A stretch of DNA of 38,654 nt. Origin: an uncultured Chlorobiaceae bacterium (lineage in GTDB: Bacteria; Bacteroidota; Chlorobiia; Chlorobiales; Chlorobiaceae). This document shows, piece by piece, positions 8,161 through 15,795 of the stretch. The notes beneath the pieces are model-generated. The model saw nothing but the letters and a program-made list of their open reading frames with translations, was not told the DNA's origin and ran no database searches. Location of the stretch: the NCBI GenBank assembly GCA_903908555.1, contig CAIVSG010000231.1:1-38654 (forward strand), given 5' to 3'. The position numbers and the translations under genes were made by a program. Position 1 is the stretch's first letter, and every line of letters starts with the position of its first letter.

Positions 8161-8200
8161 CCTCAGCACTATTTTCTCCTAACTGCCAACTGCCAACTGC
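8161..8200. repeat. Composite heptamer repeat: CTCAGCA block, spacer, ACTGCCA block
   Basis: CTCAGCACTATTTTC is followed by a short spacer and three ACTGCCA-type heptamers. The same arrangement, with the same ATTTTC spacer word, appears again at 8934-9053. The two heptamer families therefore travel together as one unit. A further short CTCAGYM patch lies at 8218-8232. Confidence 0.8.
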
Positions 8201-8222
8201 AACAACTATCTTCTCTCAGCCC

Positions 8223-8444
8223 TCAGTACTTTTTAACTAACCTCCCGATCACCGGCGCGGCAACAGCAACGGTTGCAGCGGTAGCTGTTGCTGCAGCTAG
8301 TCCCACTCCGCCGATAACAGTAGTCGCAAGGGCTCCAAGAGCCAGAGGAGGCCCGAGTAGTGGAGCAAGCAGTGTTACAACCGTCACCCCCTTTTGAATG
8401 ACTTCTATGGTATCAGGTTCAAGGTTTATCTTTTCTTGACTCAT
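8223..8444 (-). CDS. Small hydrophobic Ala/Gly-rich membrane protein
   Basis: The protein has 73 residues: about 18 polar N-terminal residues (MSQEKINLEPDTIEVIQKG), then two hydrophobic stretches. These are VTVVTLLAPLLGPPLALGA and an almost uninterrupted Ala/Val/Thr/Gly run, and the protein ends in RLVKKY. This is consistent with two membrane-spanning helices joined by a tight turn. The size, composition and basic tail resemble pore-forming peptides, bacteriocin-like peptides or holins, but no family signature is present. The stop codon overlaps a CTCAGTAC repeat fragment at 8220-8232. The ATG at 8444 is the only sensible start. Confidence 0.55.
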   Translation of the reverse strand: MSQEKINLEPDTIEVIQKGVTVVTLLAPLLGPPLALGALATTVIGGVGLAAATATAATVAVAAPVIGRLVKKY

Positions 8445-8629
8445 TGTGTTACTGTGGGGGTTGCTTTTAAAAGAATACAGCTCTGAAAAATACCAATCAG
8501 ATCAAAAGGGCATAACAGAACGCGAGTAAAGGCAATCTGTTACAATGCAAGAGTATAGCACTTTTCCCATACTACGGCAACAGGCTTTCCGGCAACAAGT
8601 GTTTGCCCCTCAATTCAGTCGATAATAAA

Positions 8630-8658
8630 AAAAGCCCCTTAAGTAATAAGGGGCTTTT
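8630..8658 (-). terminator. Strong rho-independent terminator reading leftward
   Basis: AAAAGCCCCTTA (8630-8641) pairs perfectly with TAAGGGGCTTTT (8647-8658) around a 5-nt loop. On the minus strand the stem is followed by seven T, while on the plus strand only four T follow. It would therefore end a leftward transcript, yet no intact gene ends just to its right. Confidence 0.8.
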
Positions 8659-8682
8659 CGTCTCGAATACTGGCAGCTGGCT

Positions 8683-8724
8683 TTATTGTTTCATCGGGTC
8701 ATCATCATCAGCATTACGAGCCAT
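8683..8724 (-). pseudogene. Possible C-terminal remnant or 13-codon ORF before the terminator
   Basis: Immediately upstream of the leftward terminator, the minus strand reads MARNADDDDPMKQ and then TAA. The frame is closed by TGA only four codons before the Met. A stop codon 25 bp from a strong terminator suggests the tail of a former gene whose body is lost or frameshifted, but so short a stretch proves little. Confidence 0.2.
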
Positions 8725-8811
8725 CAGTACAAATCAGACGTTCAAATGAGCATGTTCTTGCACAAAATTCTTTACTCCCAAAGAATTATTTCGACATTCC
8801 TATCTCAAACC

Positions 8812-8840
8812 CCTCATTTCGAGCCTCAGCGAGGAATCTC
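8812..8840. repeat. Dispersed repeat word (CATTTCGAGC...GCGAGGAATCTC type)
   Basis: CATTTCGAGCCTCAGCGAGG and the ATCTC that follows match, from memory, the intergenic word TCATTCCGAGCGAAGCGAGG+AATCTC that is scattered through Bacteroidetes/Chlorobi genomes. It is followed by low-complexity CCCTATAAGCCCTAT repeats (8850-8900) and (TTTC)n around 8918-8933. No gene is seen from 8725 to 9110. Confidence 0.4.
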
Positions 8841-8933
8841 CCCTAAAATCCCCATAGCCCTATCAACCCCATAAGCCCTATAAGCCCTATTCCCCACCCA
8901 AGCCCACTACCCACTCTCTTTCTTTCTTTCTTC

Positions 8934-8971
8934 CCTCAGCACTCAGCACTCAGCACTCAGCACTCAGCACT
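8934..8971. repeat. Heptamer tandem array, CTCAGCA family
   Basis: Five almost perfect CTCAGCA units are present. They are followed by the TATTTTC spacer and then the ACTGCCM array, which reproduces the composite seen at 8161. Confidence 0.9.
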
Positions 8972-8982
8972 ATTTTCCCTTA

Positions 8983-9053
8983 ACTGCCAACTGCCAACTG
9001 CCAACTGCCCACTGCCAACTGCCCACTGCCAACTGCCCACTGCCAACTGCCCA
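8983..9053. repeat. Heptamer tandem array, ACTGCCA/ACTGCCC family
   Basis: Ten tandem 7-bp units are present. The first three are ACTGCCA; the rest alternate ACTGCCC and ACTGCCA, so a 14-bp higher-order unit has itself been amplified. Perfect conservation implies recent slippage or homogenisation. Confidence 0.9.
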
Positions 9054-9120
9054 AGTTCACGTATTGTATTCTTCCTGCGTTATCGTTATATTAACAATCG
9101 TGAATTTGTTCTTTTGAAGC

Positions 9121-9270
9121 ATTGCTGGTCATCAAGAAAGGCTGAGGGAATAGACCCGGTGAAGCCTTGACAACCGATTCTGTTGTAACAACGGAACACG
9201 GTGCCACATTCTACTTCTGCGCTCTATGCATCTGGTTTTTTTTCGGATGAAGCTGAAGAACGATGAGTGA
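9121..9270 (+). promoter_or_regulatory. SAM-I (S-box) riboswitch
   Basis: The conserved S-box blocks appear in order: ATCAAGA (9131), GAGGGA (9144-9149), ACCC, TGAAGCC, CAACC (9171-9175), then GGTGCCACATTC from 9200. The outer helix can form between TCATC (9129-9133) and GATGA (9262-9266). It lies about 150 nt before a cystathionine gamma-synthase-type gene, the classic S-box location. High SAM should stabilise the aptamer and favour the downstream terminator. Confidence 0.85.
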
Positions 9271-9353
9271 AAAAGAGCGTTTATTCAGTCTCTCTTTTCA
9301 AAACAGGTATGCCCCCTCAAGGCACTCCCATAAGAAACAGAGTTACCGATAGT

Positions 9354-9388
9354 AAACCTCTTCCAGGCTAGTCAGGGAAGGGGTTTTT
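9354..9388 (+). terminator. Intrinsic terminator, expression platform of the SAM riboswitch
   Basis: AAACCTCTTCC (9354-9364) pairs with GGAAGGGGTTT (9376-9386), including one G-U pair, and is followed by T residues to 9388. It ends 29 nt before the start codon at 9418, so termination here would switch the gene off. The competing antiterminator pairing was not resolved by eye. Confidence 0.8.
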
Positions 9389-9417
9389 GCATTATTAATT
9401 ATTTAATCGAGGTATCA

Positions 9418-10554
9418 ATGAGTTTTCAGACTGACACTATTCATGCCGGTGTAGGGCCTGACAAGGCATACGGCGCAATTATGACACCGATTTACCAATC
9501 ATCAACCTTCGTGTTCGATGATATTGGCAAGCACAGAGGATTCGATTATACCAGAAGCGGTAACCCGACACGCAAGGCGCTTGAAGACAATCTCTGTGCA
9601 CTTGAAGGATGTTCCTCGGCAGTTGCGGTCACAACCGGAATGGCGGCAATTACGTCGACATTGAACCTCTTCCGTTCAGGTGACGAGATTATCTGTACCG
9701 ACGACTGTTATGGCGGCACCTCAAGGCTTATGAAAACTGTAGAAGAGCATTTCGGGATCAAGGTGCATTTTGTCAACTTGCAGGACGCTAACAATCTTCT
9801 TCCCCTTGTCAATGCCAACACCAAGGCAGTATGGGTTGAAACCCCTTCCAATCCACTGTTGAACCTGGTTGATATTCCTGCCGTGTCAGCTCTCGCAAAA
9901 GAGAGGGGCCTTTTGGTCATAGTGGACAATACCTTTCTCTCTCCTTATGGCCAGAAGCCATTTGAGCTTGGGGCCGACATTGTGGTCCATTCCACCACCA
10001 AATACCTCAACGGCCACTCCGATGTTGTCGGTGGGGCAGTACTCTCGAACAGCGAGGATCTGGACGCCAGAATTAAGTTTCTTGTCAACTGCCTTGGTAC
10101 CTGTGCCCAGCCGTTCGATTGCTGGCTGGTGCTTCGCGGTATCAAGACTCTTGTTGTTCGCATGCGCGAGCATGAGCGCAATGCACTCGCAGTTGCAGAG
10201 TTTCTCGATAGCCATCCAAAGGTTAAGAGAGTCTTTTATCCTGGCCTGCCTACCCATCCTCAGCACGAGCTTGCAAAAAAACAGCAGCGCAGTTTCGGCG
10301 GCATGGTCTCCTTTGAGCTTGACGCACCAATTGAAGAACTCTACAGAGTTTTGAAGGCGACAAAACTTTTTTCTCTTGCAGAAAGCCTTGGGGGTGTGGA
10401 ATCGCTGATTGAACATCCGGCCACCATGAGCCATGCCTCAATGGACAGCGAGCACCGGCTGGCTGCAGGTATAACCGATTCCATAATAAGACTCTCTGTA
10501 GGCATAGAGGATCGCGATGATCTTATTGCTGATCTCGAGAGTGCACTTGGCTGA
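9418..10554 (+). CDS. metB: Cystathionine gamma-synthase/lyase-type PLP enzyme
   Basis: This 378-residue Cys/Met-metabolism PLP enzyme contains the N-terminal TPIYQSSTF and YTRSGNPTR blocks, AVTTGMAAI, CYGGTSRL, ETPSNP, VDNTF, the PLP-lysine block HSTTKYLNGHSD (Lys195), and the C-terminal SLGGVESL region with ATMSHA. These fit the cystathionine gamma-synthase/lyase branch. The synthase (cysteine plus an activated homoserine to cystathionine) is favoured because an S-box riboswitch precedes it, but gamma-lyase or O-acetylhomoserine sulfhydrylase activity cannot be excluded. GAGG at 9408-9411 is a good ribosome site for this ATG. The enzyme should be cytoplasmic and tetrameric, as in its family. 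Expression is expected to fall when SAM is plentiful. Confidence 0.9.
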   Translation: MSFQTDTIHAGVGPDKAYGAIMTPIYQSSTFVFDDIGKHRGFDYTRSGNPTRKALEDNLCALEGCSSAVAVTTGMAAITSTLNLFRSGDEIICTDDCYGGTSRLMKTVEEHFGIKVHFVNLQDANNLLPLVNANTKAVWVETPSNPLLNLVDIPAVSALAKERGLLVIVDNTFLSPYGQKPFELGADIVVHSTTKYLNGHSDVVGGAVLSNSEDLDARIKFLVNCLGTCAQPFDCWLVLRGIKTLVVRMREHERNALAVAEFLDSHPKVKRVFYPGLPTHPQHELAKKQQRSFGGMVSFELDAPIEELYRVLKATKLFSLAESLGGVESLIEHPATMSHASMDSEHRLAAGITDSIIRLSVGIEDRDDLIADLESALG

Positions 10555-10584
10555 GAGGGATATTCCCCGAAGCTGCTCTCTCGG

Positions 10585-13239
10585 TTAACGGTTGAGCAGC
10601 TCCGGAATCAATTCAAGCAACTCTTTTTTGTTGATTGGTTTAAGAATAACGCAGTCACATCCTGCTTTTTCAGCTTTTTTCCTGTCCTCCTTCGACGTAA
10701 AAGCCGTTTGTGCGATAACGGGCAACTCAGGCCGGAGTTTTTTGATCAGTCTGGTTGCATCAAAACCATTCATTACCGGCATTTTAATATCAATAAGCAC
10801 GAGATTTATCTCGGGATGCTCTTTAACCAGCTCTACTGCTTCTTGACCATTAACTGCCGACATGATGGTGATGTTATCGCTTCTCAGATACATTTGCAGC
10901 ACTAAACTGCAAACCCTGTCATCTTCAGCTATAAGAATGGTTATAGCCGGTGCCGATGCGGCAAGTTCATTGGTGACAGGAGATGGCCCCTCTATAGTTG
11001 AAGCGGAAGGCTGGTTATAGGGCAGTGTGAAAAAGAATGCGCTTCCCCTGCCCTCTACCGACTCAACACGGATAGTTCCACCCAGCATGGTAACATAAGC
11101 CTGGGAAATGCTCAATCCGAGACCGGATCCCTCATGATGTCGTGTCAAAGAGTTGTCAACCTGGTGGAACCGATCAAAAATCTTCTCTTTCATCTCTACA
11201 GGAATCCCGATGCCTGAATCGATGACATAAAATTCAAGGGTGCGATCTGTTCTGGAATAGCCTACATCAATACCTCCCGAACTTGTGAATTTCAAGGCAT
11301 TCTGAACAAGGTTGGTCAATATCTGGCTAAGCTTTGAACTGTCGGTTTCAATGATGCTTTTGCTGTCAGGAAGCCCTGTGGCAAAACCCAAATGCAGCCC
11401 TTTTTTGTCTGCTTCCGGCTTGAAAAAATCATTAAGATCTTGCAAAAGCCGGTTAACCTGTGTGTTGCTTATTTGCAGTATTGTTTCTCCAGCCTCAATA
11501 CGTGAAATATCAATGAGATCATTGATAAGATTCAGCATGCGTTCGCCGCTTTGCTGAATAAGGTCTATATATCTGCTTTGTTCCTCTCCTGATAAATGAG
11601 GTACCTTCAACAGTTCCGAAAAGCCTAGTATGCCATTCATAGGGGTGCGTATTTCATGGCTGATATTTGCCAGAAACGCTGATTTCAAGCGGTCACTCTC
11701 TTCTGCTTTTTCTTTGGCCGCGATCAATTCATTCAGGTATTGCTTCTGTTCAGTGATATCCTCCTTGACTGCCACAAAATTTGTTACAACCCCCTCATTC
11801 AGAATGGCCGAAATAACGGCTGTTTCCCAGAAAAGGTTACCATTTTTCTTTCTGTTCTGGAACTCTCCACGCCAGATCTCTCCAGAAAGAATTGTTTGCC
11901 AGAGATCTTCATAGACCTCACTTGGTATCAGTCCTGATTGCAGAATGCGGGGATTTTCTCCTCTAACCTCTTCAGCAGAATACCCTGTGAGTTGGGTAAA
12001 CATCGGGTTAACATATTCTATATTACCCAGAGGGTCGGTAATGACCACAACAGCTGGACTTTGTTCTACCGCAGCACTCAGTTTTTTAAGCTGATTCTCA
12101 GCCAGTTTGCGTTCAGAGATATCGTTAATGATGCAATAAAAGACGACCTTGTTTTCAATTTCAATAGTATTGCTTACAACCTCTACATCACGGGTGGAAC
12201 CATCCGATCTCCGATGAAGACTTGAAAATCTGTTCAGGTGAGATGATCTGAATTGTAATAGGTCACGAGCTACTTTTTCAGTTGACTTTGTTGTGATTTT
12301 ATCGATATGCATCTGGCAAAGTTCTTCAGTGGGCCACCCATAAAATGCAGCAGCAGCGGGGTTGGCATCAATGATTTTGCCAGCATCGTCAATGATCAAC
12401 ATGATAGACGAGTGCCCTTCAAACAACTTTTTGAAACGATCTTCGCTATTCTTCAGTGCATTTTCTTCAGCCTTCTTTCGTTCTGTAATATCGGAGCCTA
12501 CGCCAATAATGAAAGGCTCTCCACTGATTATTATTTTTTTGCCTGAGATCCGAAACCATCGAAATCCAGGCCCTCCGTGTATAAGTATTTTTACCTCTTC
12601 AGAATCTTCACCTCCGGTTTTCAGGATATTCGCCATTTTCTCAGCGACCACTTCCCTGTGATCCGGATGAATGAAATCCAGGGAATTGACACTACTCATA
12701 TCACTATCTGGTTTCCCGACAATAACATCCCGTTGATAAGCATTCCAAAAAGTATAACGACCTTCAGCATTGACCATATAAACAGCACCGGGAATCGACT
12801 CGATAAGAGCACTGTTGAATATTGTCTGGTTTGTCGCCCCTCTTTCAGCAAGCTTCTGTTGTGTTATATCCTGCGCAACGATATACAGCGTTGTCATTTT
12901 CCCCTCTTTGTCAGCAATTGGAGCAATGGAAAGACGAATACAACGCCCATATCGTTCATCTTCATAAATGACCAGTTTCGATGTACTCAGAGCCTCTTCA
13001 ATTTTGATTTTGCGCGTTGCCGTAACCTCAGGAGGGAGGAGATCAAAAGCGTTCATCTGCAGACACTCTTCTACCTTTTTGCCAAATGCTGCCGCAAAAG
13101 CCTTATTGGCATCAATAATCGTGCCCTCACGATCCATAATAAATGCCGGTTCACTGGTATTGACTGCTACATGAAGAGTGGTGTAGGAATGTTCAAAATC
13201 TCTATTGAAGTCTGATGTGTTATCGCTGTGGTTGTGCAT
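10585..13239 (-). CDS. Hybrid sensor histidine kinase with four PAS domains and a receiver
   Basis: This 884-residue soluble protein has PAS domains at about 25-140, 150-265, 270-385 and 390-510, several with PAC tails (DITERKKAEE, DISERKLAE). These are followed by HisKA with H-box NISHEIRTPMNG (His528), HATPase with N-box NLVQNALKF, the GIGIP and GSGLGLSI glycine boxes, and a C-terminal receiver with EDD, Asp817 in LIDIKMP, and Lys867 in LKP. No output domain and no adjacent free response regulator or Hpt gene are present, so the phosphorelay partner is elsewhere or the receiver is autoregulatory. The fourth PAS (EQSPAVVVITD...GYSAEEV...) is of the common redox/ligand-sensing type. There are no membrane segments. 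It is convergent with metB, 30 bp away. Confidence 0.92.
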   Translation of the reverse strand: MHNHSDNTSDFNRDFEHSYTTLHVAVNTSEPAFIMDREGTIIDANKAFAAAFGKKVEECLQMNAFDLLPPEVTATRKIKIEEALSTSKLVIYEDERYGRCIRLSIAPIADKEGKMTTLYIVAQDITQQKLAERGATNQTIFNSALIESIPGAVYMVNAEGRYTFWNAYQRDVIVGKPDSDMSSVNSLDFIHPDHREVVAEKMANILKTGGEDSEEVKILIHGGPGFRWFRISGKKIIISGEPFIIGVGSDITERKKAEENALKNSEDRFKKLFEGHSSIMLIIDDAGKIIDANPAAAAFYGWPTEELCQMHIDKITTKSTEKVARDLLQFRSSHLNRFSSLHRRSDGSTRDVEVVSNTIEIENKVVFYCIINDISERKLAENQLKKLSAAVEQSPAVVVITDPLGNIEYVNPMFTQLTGYSAEEVRGENPRILQSGLIPSEVYEDLWQTILSGEIWRGEFQNRKKNGNLFWETAVISAILNEGVVTNFVAVKEDITEQKQYLNELIAAKEKAEESDRLKSAFLANISHEIRTPMNGILGFSELLKVPHLSGEEQSRYIDLIQQSGERMLNLINDLIDISRIEAGETILQISNTQVNRLLQDLNDFFKPEADKKGLHLGFATGLPDSKSIIETDSSKLSQILTNLVQNALKFTSSGGIDVGYSRTDRTLEFYVIDSGIGIPVEMKEKIFDRFHQVDNSLTRHHEGSGLGLSISQAYVTMLGGTIRVESVEGRGSAFFFTLPYNQPSASTIEGPSPVTNELAASAPAITILIAEDDRVCSLVLQMYLRSDNITIMSAVNGQEAVELVKEHPEINLVLIDIKMPVMNGFDATRLIKKLRPELPVIAQTAFTSKEDRKKAEKAGCDCVILKPINKKELLELIPELLNR

Positions 13240-13443
13240 GCAAGTTCTTTAGGGGGTTGAACTAAACCAGCAATATTGGATATGTTAAACCTCTGCCATA
13301 CTCTATATTATATCAATAAGGTTTTGAAAAGTAAAAATATTCCTTTCGTAAGTTCTTTTTCCGGTAATTGGCCCTATAGTCTATACTGAAGGTGATGGTT
13401 ATAGCGTTATGTCCTTGACGGTTTGGCACCATATATATTGACC

Positions 13444-14205
13444 ATGTTCTCTTCTTTGTTTACTCATAATCATACAGTGCCCGCGACTCCTCTTTTTCCC
13501 TATACCCTCAAAGTCAGTGCAAGGGCGAAGAGTGCTCGCTTAAAGATGACGCCCTATGGCGGTCTGGTGGTTGTCATCCCGGAAGGCTTTAATAAAAAGC
13601 ATATACCCGATCTTCTTCATCGGCACGAATCATGGATCAAACATGCGGCCGGGCGTTTTGACCTGCATCGTCCCGAACCCCTTCCCCTCAAAGAAAACGG
13701 TCTTCCCTGCACTATTCGATTTGCCCATGTCGATGAACATTGGAGTGTTATCTACAACAATAAAGGCCGGAAAGTTCTTGAAGTTGCCGATGCCTCTGAA
13801 AAAAGGCTCCTTCTCACAGCTGATGTTGAGGATACTGAGCGCAGTCGTCAGCAATTGCTCTCATGGCTCAAGCGGCAGGCCGAAAATCACCTTATTCCCT
13901 CATTTGAAAAACTTGCTGCATCCCATGAATTCAAGTATTCAGAGGCATTGGTCCGACTCCAGCACTCCCGGTGGGGGAGTTGTTCATCCCGGGGTATAAT
14001 AACGTTGAACACCAAACTGCTCTTCTTGCCCGACTATCTGGTCCGCTATATCATGATTCACGAGCTCTGCCACACGGTTCACATGAACCATTCCAAAGCC
14101 TTCTGGGCTCTGGTATCCCGCCACGATCCCCTGTGGCGCAGTAATAACACGGAAATGAAAAGTGCATGGAAATATGTACCGCCATGGGTTGCCGTTTCTC
14201 AGTGA
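13444..14205 (+). CDS. YgjP/SprT-like zinc metalloprotease (M48-like, DUF45)
   Basis: This is a 253-residue protein of the YgjP/UtpP type. The key evidence is the metal site HELCHTVHMNHSKAFW (HELCH at 206-210, with a downstream His), preceded by the family block HSRWGSCSSRGIITLNTKL and followed by PLWRSNN. These features are typical of DUF45 proteins, which have the HExxH helix but poorly defined substrates. The N-terminal half is beta-rich (SARLKMTPYGGLVVVIPEGF), as usual in the family. It is cytoplasmic, with no signal peptide. ATG at 13444 is preferred over the TTG at 13423. It is divergent from the hybrid kinase across about 200 bp. Confidence 0.88.
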   Translation: MFSSLFTHNHTVPATPLFPYTLKVSARAKSARLKMTPYGGLVVVIPEGFNKKHIPDLLHRHESWIKHAAGRFDLHRPEPLPLKENGLPCTIRFAHVDEHWSVIYNNKGRKVLEVADASEKRLLLTADVEDTERSRQQLLSWLKRQAENHLIPSFEKLAASHEFKYSEALVRLQHSRWGSCSSRGIITLNTKLLFLPDYLVRYIMIHELCHTVHMNHSKAFWALVSRHDPLWRSNNTEMKSAWKYVPPWVAVSQ

Positions 14206-14479
14206 TGTGGTCCTGTTTAACAGGGAATGCGGCAATATGAATGGAATCGTTATATTGAGCGAAAGGTACCCTTAGCGATGTATTCCGCCTCAACAACCGC
14301 CATGTACGGCTGACAGATAGAGACTCCTCTCCTTTTGCACGCTTCAACCCCGAATTTCCCTCACGAAAAACAGGGATATTTCAACCGGAAGATGGTACCG
14401 GTTTTCATGCGTGAAGAAAGAGAACGTCTAAGGGCGTTCACTTGTTCTCATAACCAACAGTACAATAATTACATACTAT
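14206..14479 (+). promoter_or_regulatory. Long leader upstream of the DEAD-box helicase gene
   Basis: No gene is visible in these 274 bp. AACCGG at 14383-14388 and CCGGTT at 14398-14403 form a short hairpin about 80 nt before the helicase start. The region may be promoter plus a long 5' leader. DEAD-box helicase genes in several bacteria have long leaders involved in cold-shock or autogenous control, but that is analogy only. Confidence 0.3.
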
Positions 14480-15736
14480 ATGCTATTCGAGTCATTGAAC
14501 ATTATCGATCCAATTTTAAAAGCACTAAAGGAAGAAGGGTATACAACTCCGACACCGATACAGGCACAAGCCATACCGATTATTTTAGAGGGAACAGATT
14601 TGCTTGGCTGTGCGCAAACCGGTACAGGCAAAACAGCCGCCTTTGCCATTCCGATTCTGCAGCTTCTTAGTGCCACCAGGGTAAATGATAAAAAAAGGAA
14701 AATAAGAAGCCTTATCGTTACGCCTACCCGTGAGCTGGCCATTCAGATCGGCGACAGTTTTAAAGCCTATGGCCGCCATACAGGACTTACCAATACGGTT
14801 ATTTTTGGAGGTGTCAATCAAAATCCGCAGGCATCTTCATTGCTTCGCGGTGTTGACATTGTTATCGCTACACCTGGCCGCCTTTTGGATCTCATGAATC
14901 AGGGCCACCTGAGTTTACGAGATGTTGAGATACTTGTTCTCGACGAAGCTGATCGTATGCTCGACATGGGTTTTGTTCACGATGTCAAAAGGATCATTGC
15001 GGCACTTCCCAAAAAGAAGCAGTCGCTCTTCTTTTCCGCTACCATGCCGGCAGAAATTGTCAAGCTTGCAGCATCCATATTGCATAATCCCTCACAGGTT
15101 TCTGTCACACCGGTCTCCTCAACGGTAGAAATTATTAATCAATATGTTTATTTTGTAGACAAGGGAAATAAAAATGCCTTACTGGTCGACATCTTAAGAG
15201 ACCCGAAGATCAAAACAGCTCTTGTGTTTACCCGCACAAAGCATGGTGCCGATAAAGTGGTTAAAATCATGCAGAAGCACCATATCACTGCAGAGGCTAT
15301 CCATGGCAACAAAGCACAGAATGCTCGTCAGAGAGCATTGAAAAATTTTAAAGCACAAGAGACCCGTGTTCTTGTCGCAACCGATATAGCCGCTCGTGGT
15401 ATTGATGTCGACGATCTGGAGTATGTGATCAATTTTGAACTGCCCAATATTGCTGAAACCTATGTGCATCGCATCGGCCGGACGGGAAGAGCAGGAGCAA
15501 AAGGCACGGCATTCTCGTTTTGTGACGCTGAAGAGAAAGAGTACCTGCGAGACATTGAAAAACTGATAGCCAAAAAAATTCCTGTTATTGACACGCACTC
15601 TTTTCCATTGATCGATCATCATCCAGTGAAAGTGCCCAAGCAGCAAGGTCGTGGAAATTCAGGACACCCTGCACCGAAACCTTTTGCAAAGGGTGCTCCT
15701 AAACGCTGGTCAGACAAGCCGAGAGCCACACGATAG
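14480..15736 (+). CDS. DEAD-box ATP-dependent RNA helicase, RhlE-like
   Basis: The 418-residue protein carries all canonical motifs: Q motif [11 protein letters not shown], motif I AQTGTGKT (45-52), [18 protein letters not shown], motif II DEAD (155-158), motif III SAT (186-188), VFTRTKHG, motif [13 protein letters not shown], and motif [13 protein letters not shown] short basic Gly/Lys/Arg/Pro-rich tail (about 380-418) replaces any folded C-terminal domain, which points to the RhlE group. It unwinds RNA duplexes in ribosome assembly or RNA turnover; the cytoplasmic location is standard. The ATG at 14480 gives the family's usual N-terminus (FESLNI...ILKAL). It is separated from alanine dehydrogenase by 59 bp and could be co-transcribed. 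Confidence 0.93.
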   Translation: MLFESLNIIDPILKALKEEGYTTPTPIQAQAIPIILEGTDLLGCAQTGTGKTAAFAIPILQLLSATRVNDKKRKIRSLIVTPTRELAIQIGDSFKAYGRHTGLTNTVIFGGVNQNPQASSLLRGVDIVIATPGRLLDLMNQGHLSLRDVEILVLDEADRMLDMGFVHDVKRIIAALPKKKQSLFFSATMPAEIVKLAASILHNPSQVSVTPVSSTVEIINQYVYFVDKGNKNALLVDILRDPKIKTALVFTRTKHGADKVVKIMQKHHITAEAIHGNKAQNARQRALKNFKAQETRVLVATDIAARGIDVDDLEYVINFELPNIAETYVHRIGRTGRAGAKGTAFSFCDAEEKEYLRDIEKLIAKKIPVIDTHSFPLIDHHPVKVPKQQGRGNSGHPAPKPFAKGAPKRWSDKPRATR

Positions 15737-15795
15737 TTGATCCGTCTGTAACGTTGTTCGTCTGAGACATTCATTCAACGCTAAGAGCAAAGTCC

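Noticed and set aside
7761..9053. CRISPR array
   Set aside because: The repeats are 7-bp tandem units without unique spacers of 30 to 40 nt, and no cas gene is present.
9886..10434. Minus-strand open frame of about 180 codons inside metB
   Set aside because: It is the antisense shadow of a strongly conserved PLP-enzyme gene and shows no protein-like pattern.
10571..10601. Inverted repeat AGCTGCTC/GAGCAGCT as a terminator of metB
   Set aside because: Its loop contains the stop codon of the convergent kinase gene and no T-tract follows; it is probably coincidental.
12577..13215. Plus-strand open frame of about 210 codons opposite the hybrid kinase
   Set aside because: It is antisense to the PAS domains, whose motifs are clear, and its composition (Ile/Phe/Ser/His-rich) is typical of a shadow frame.
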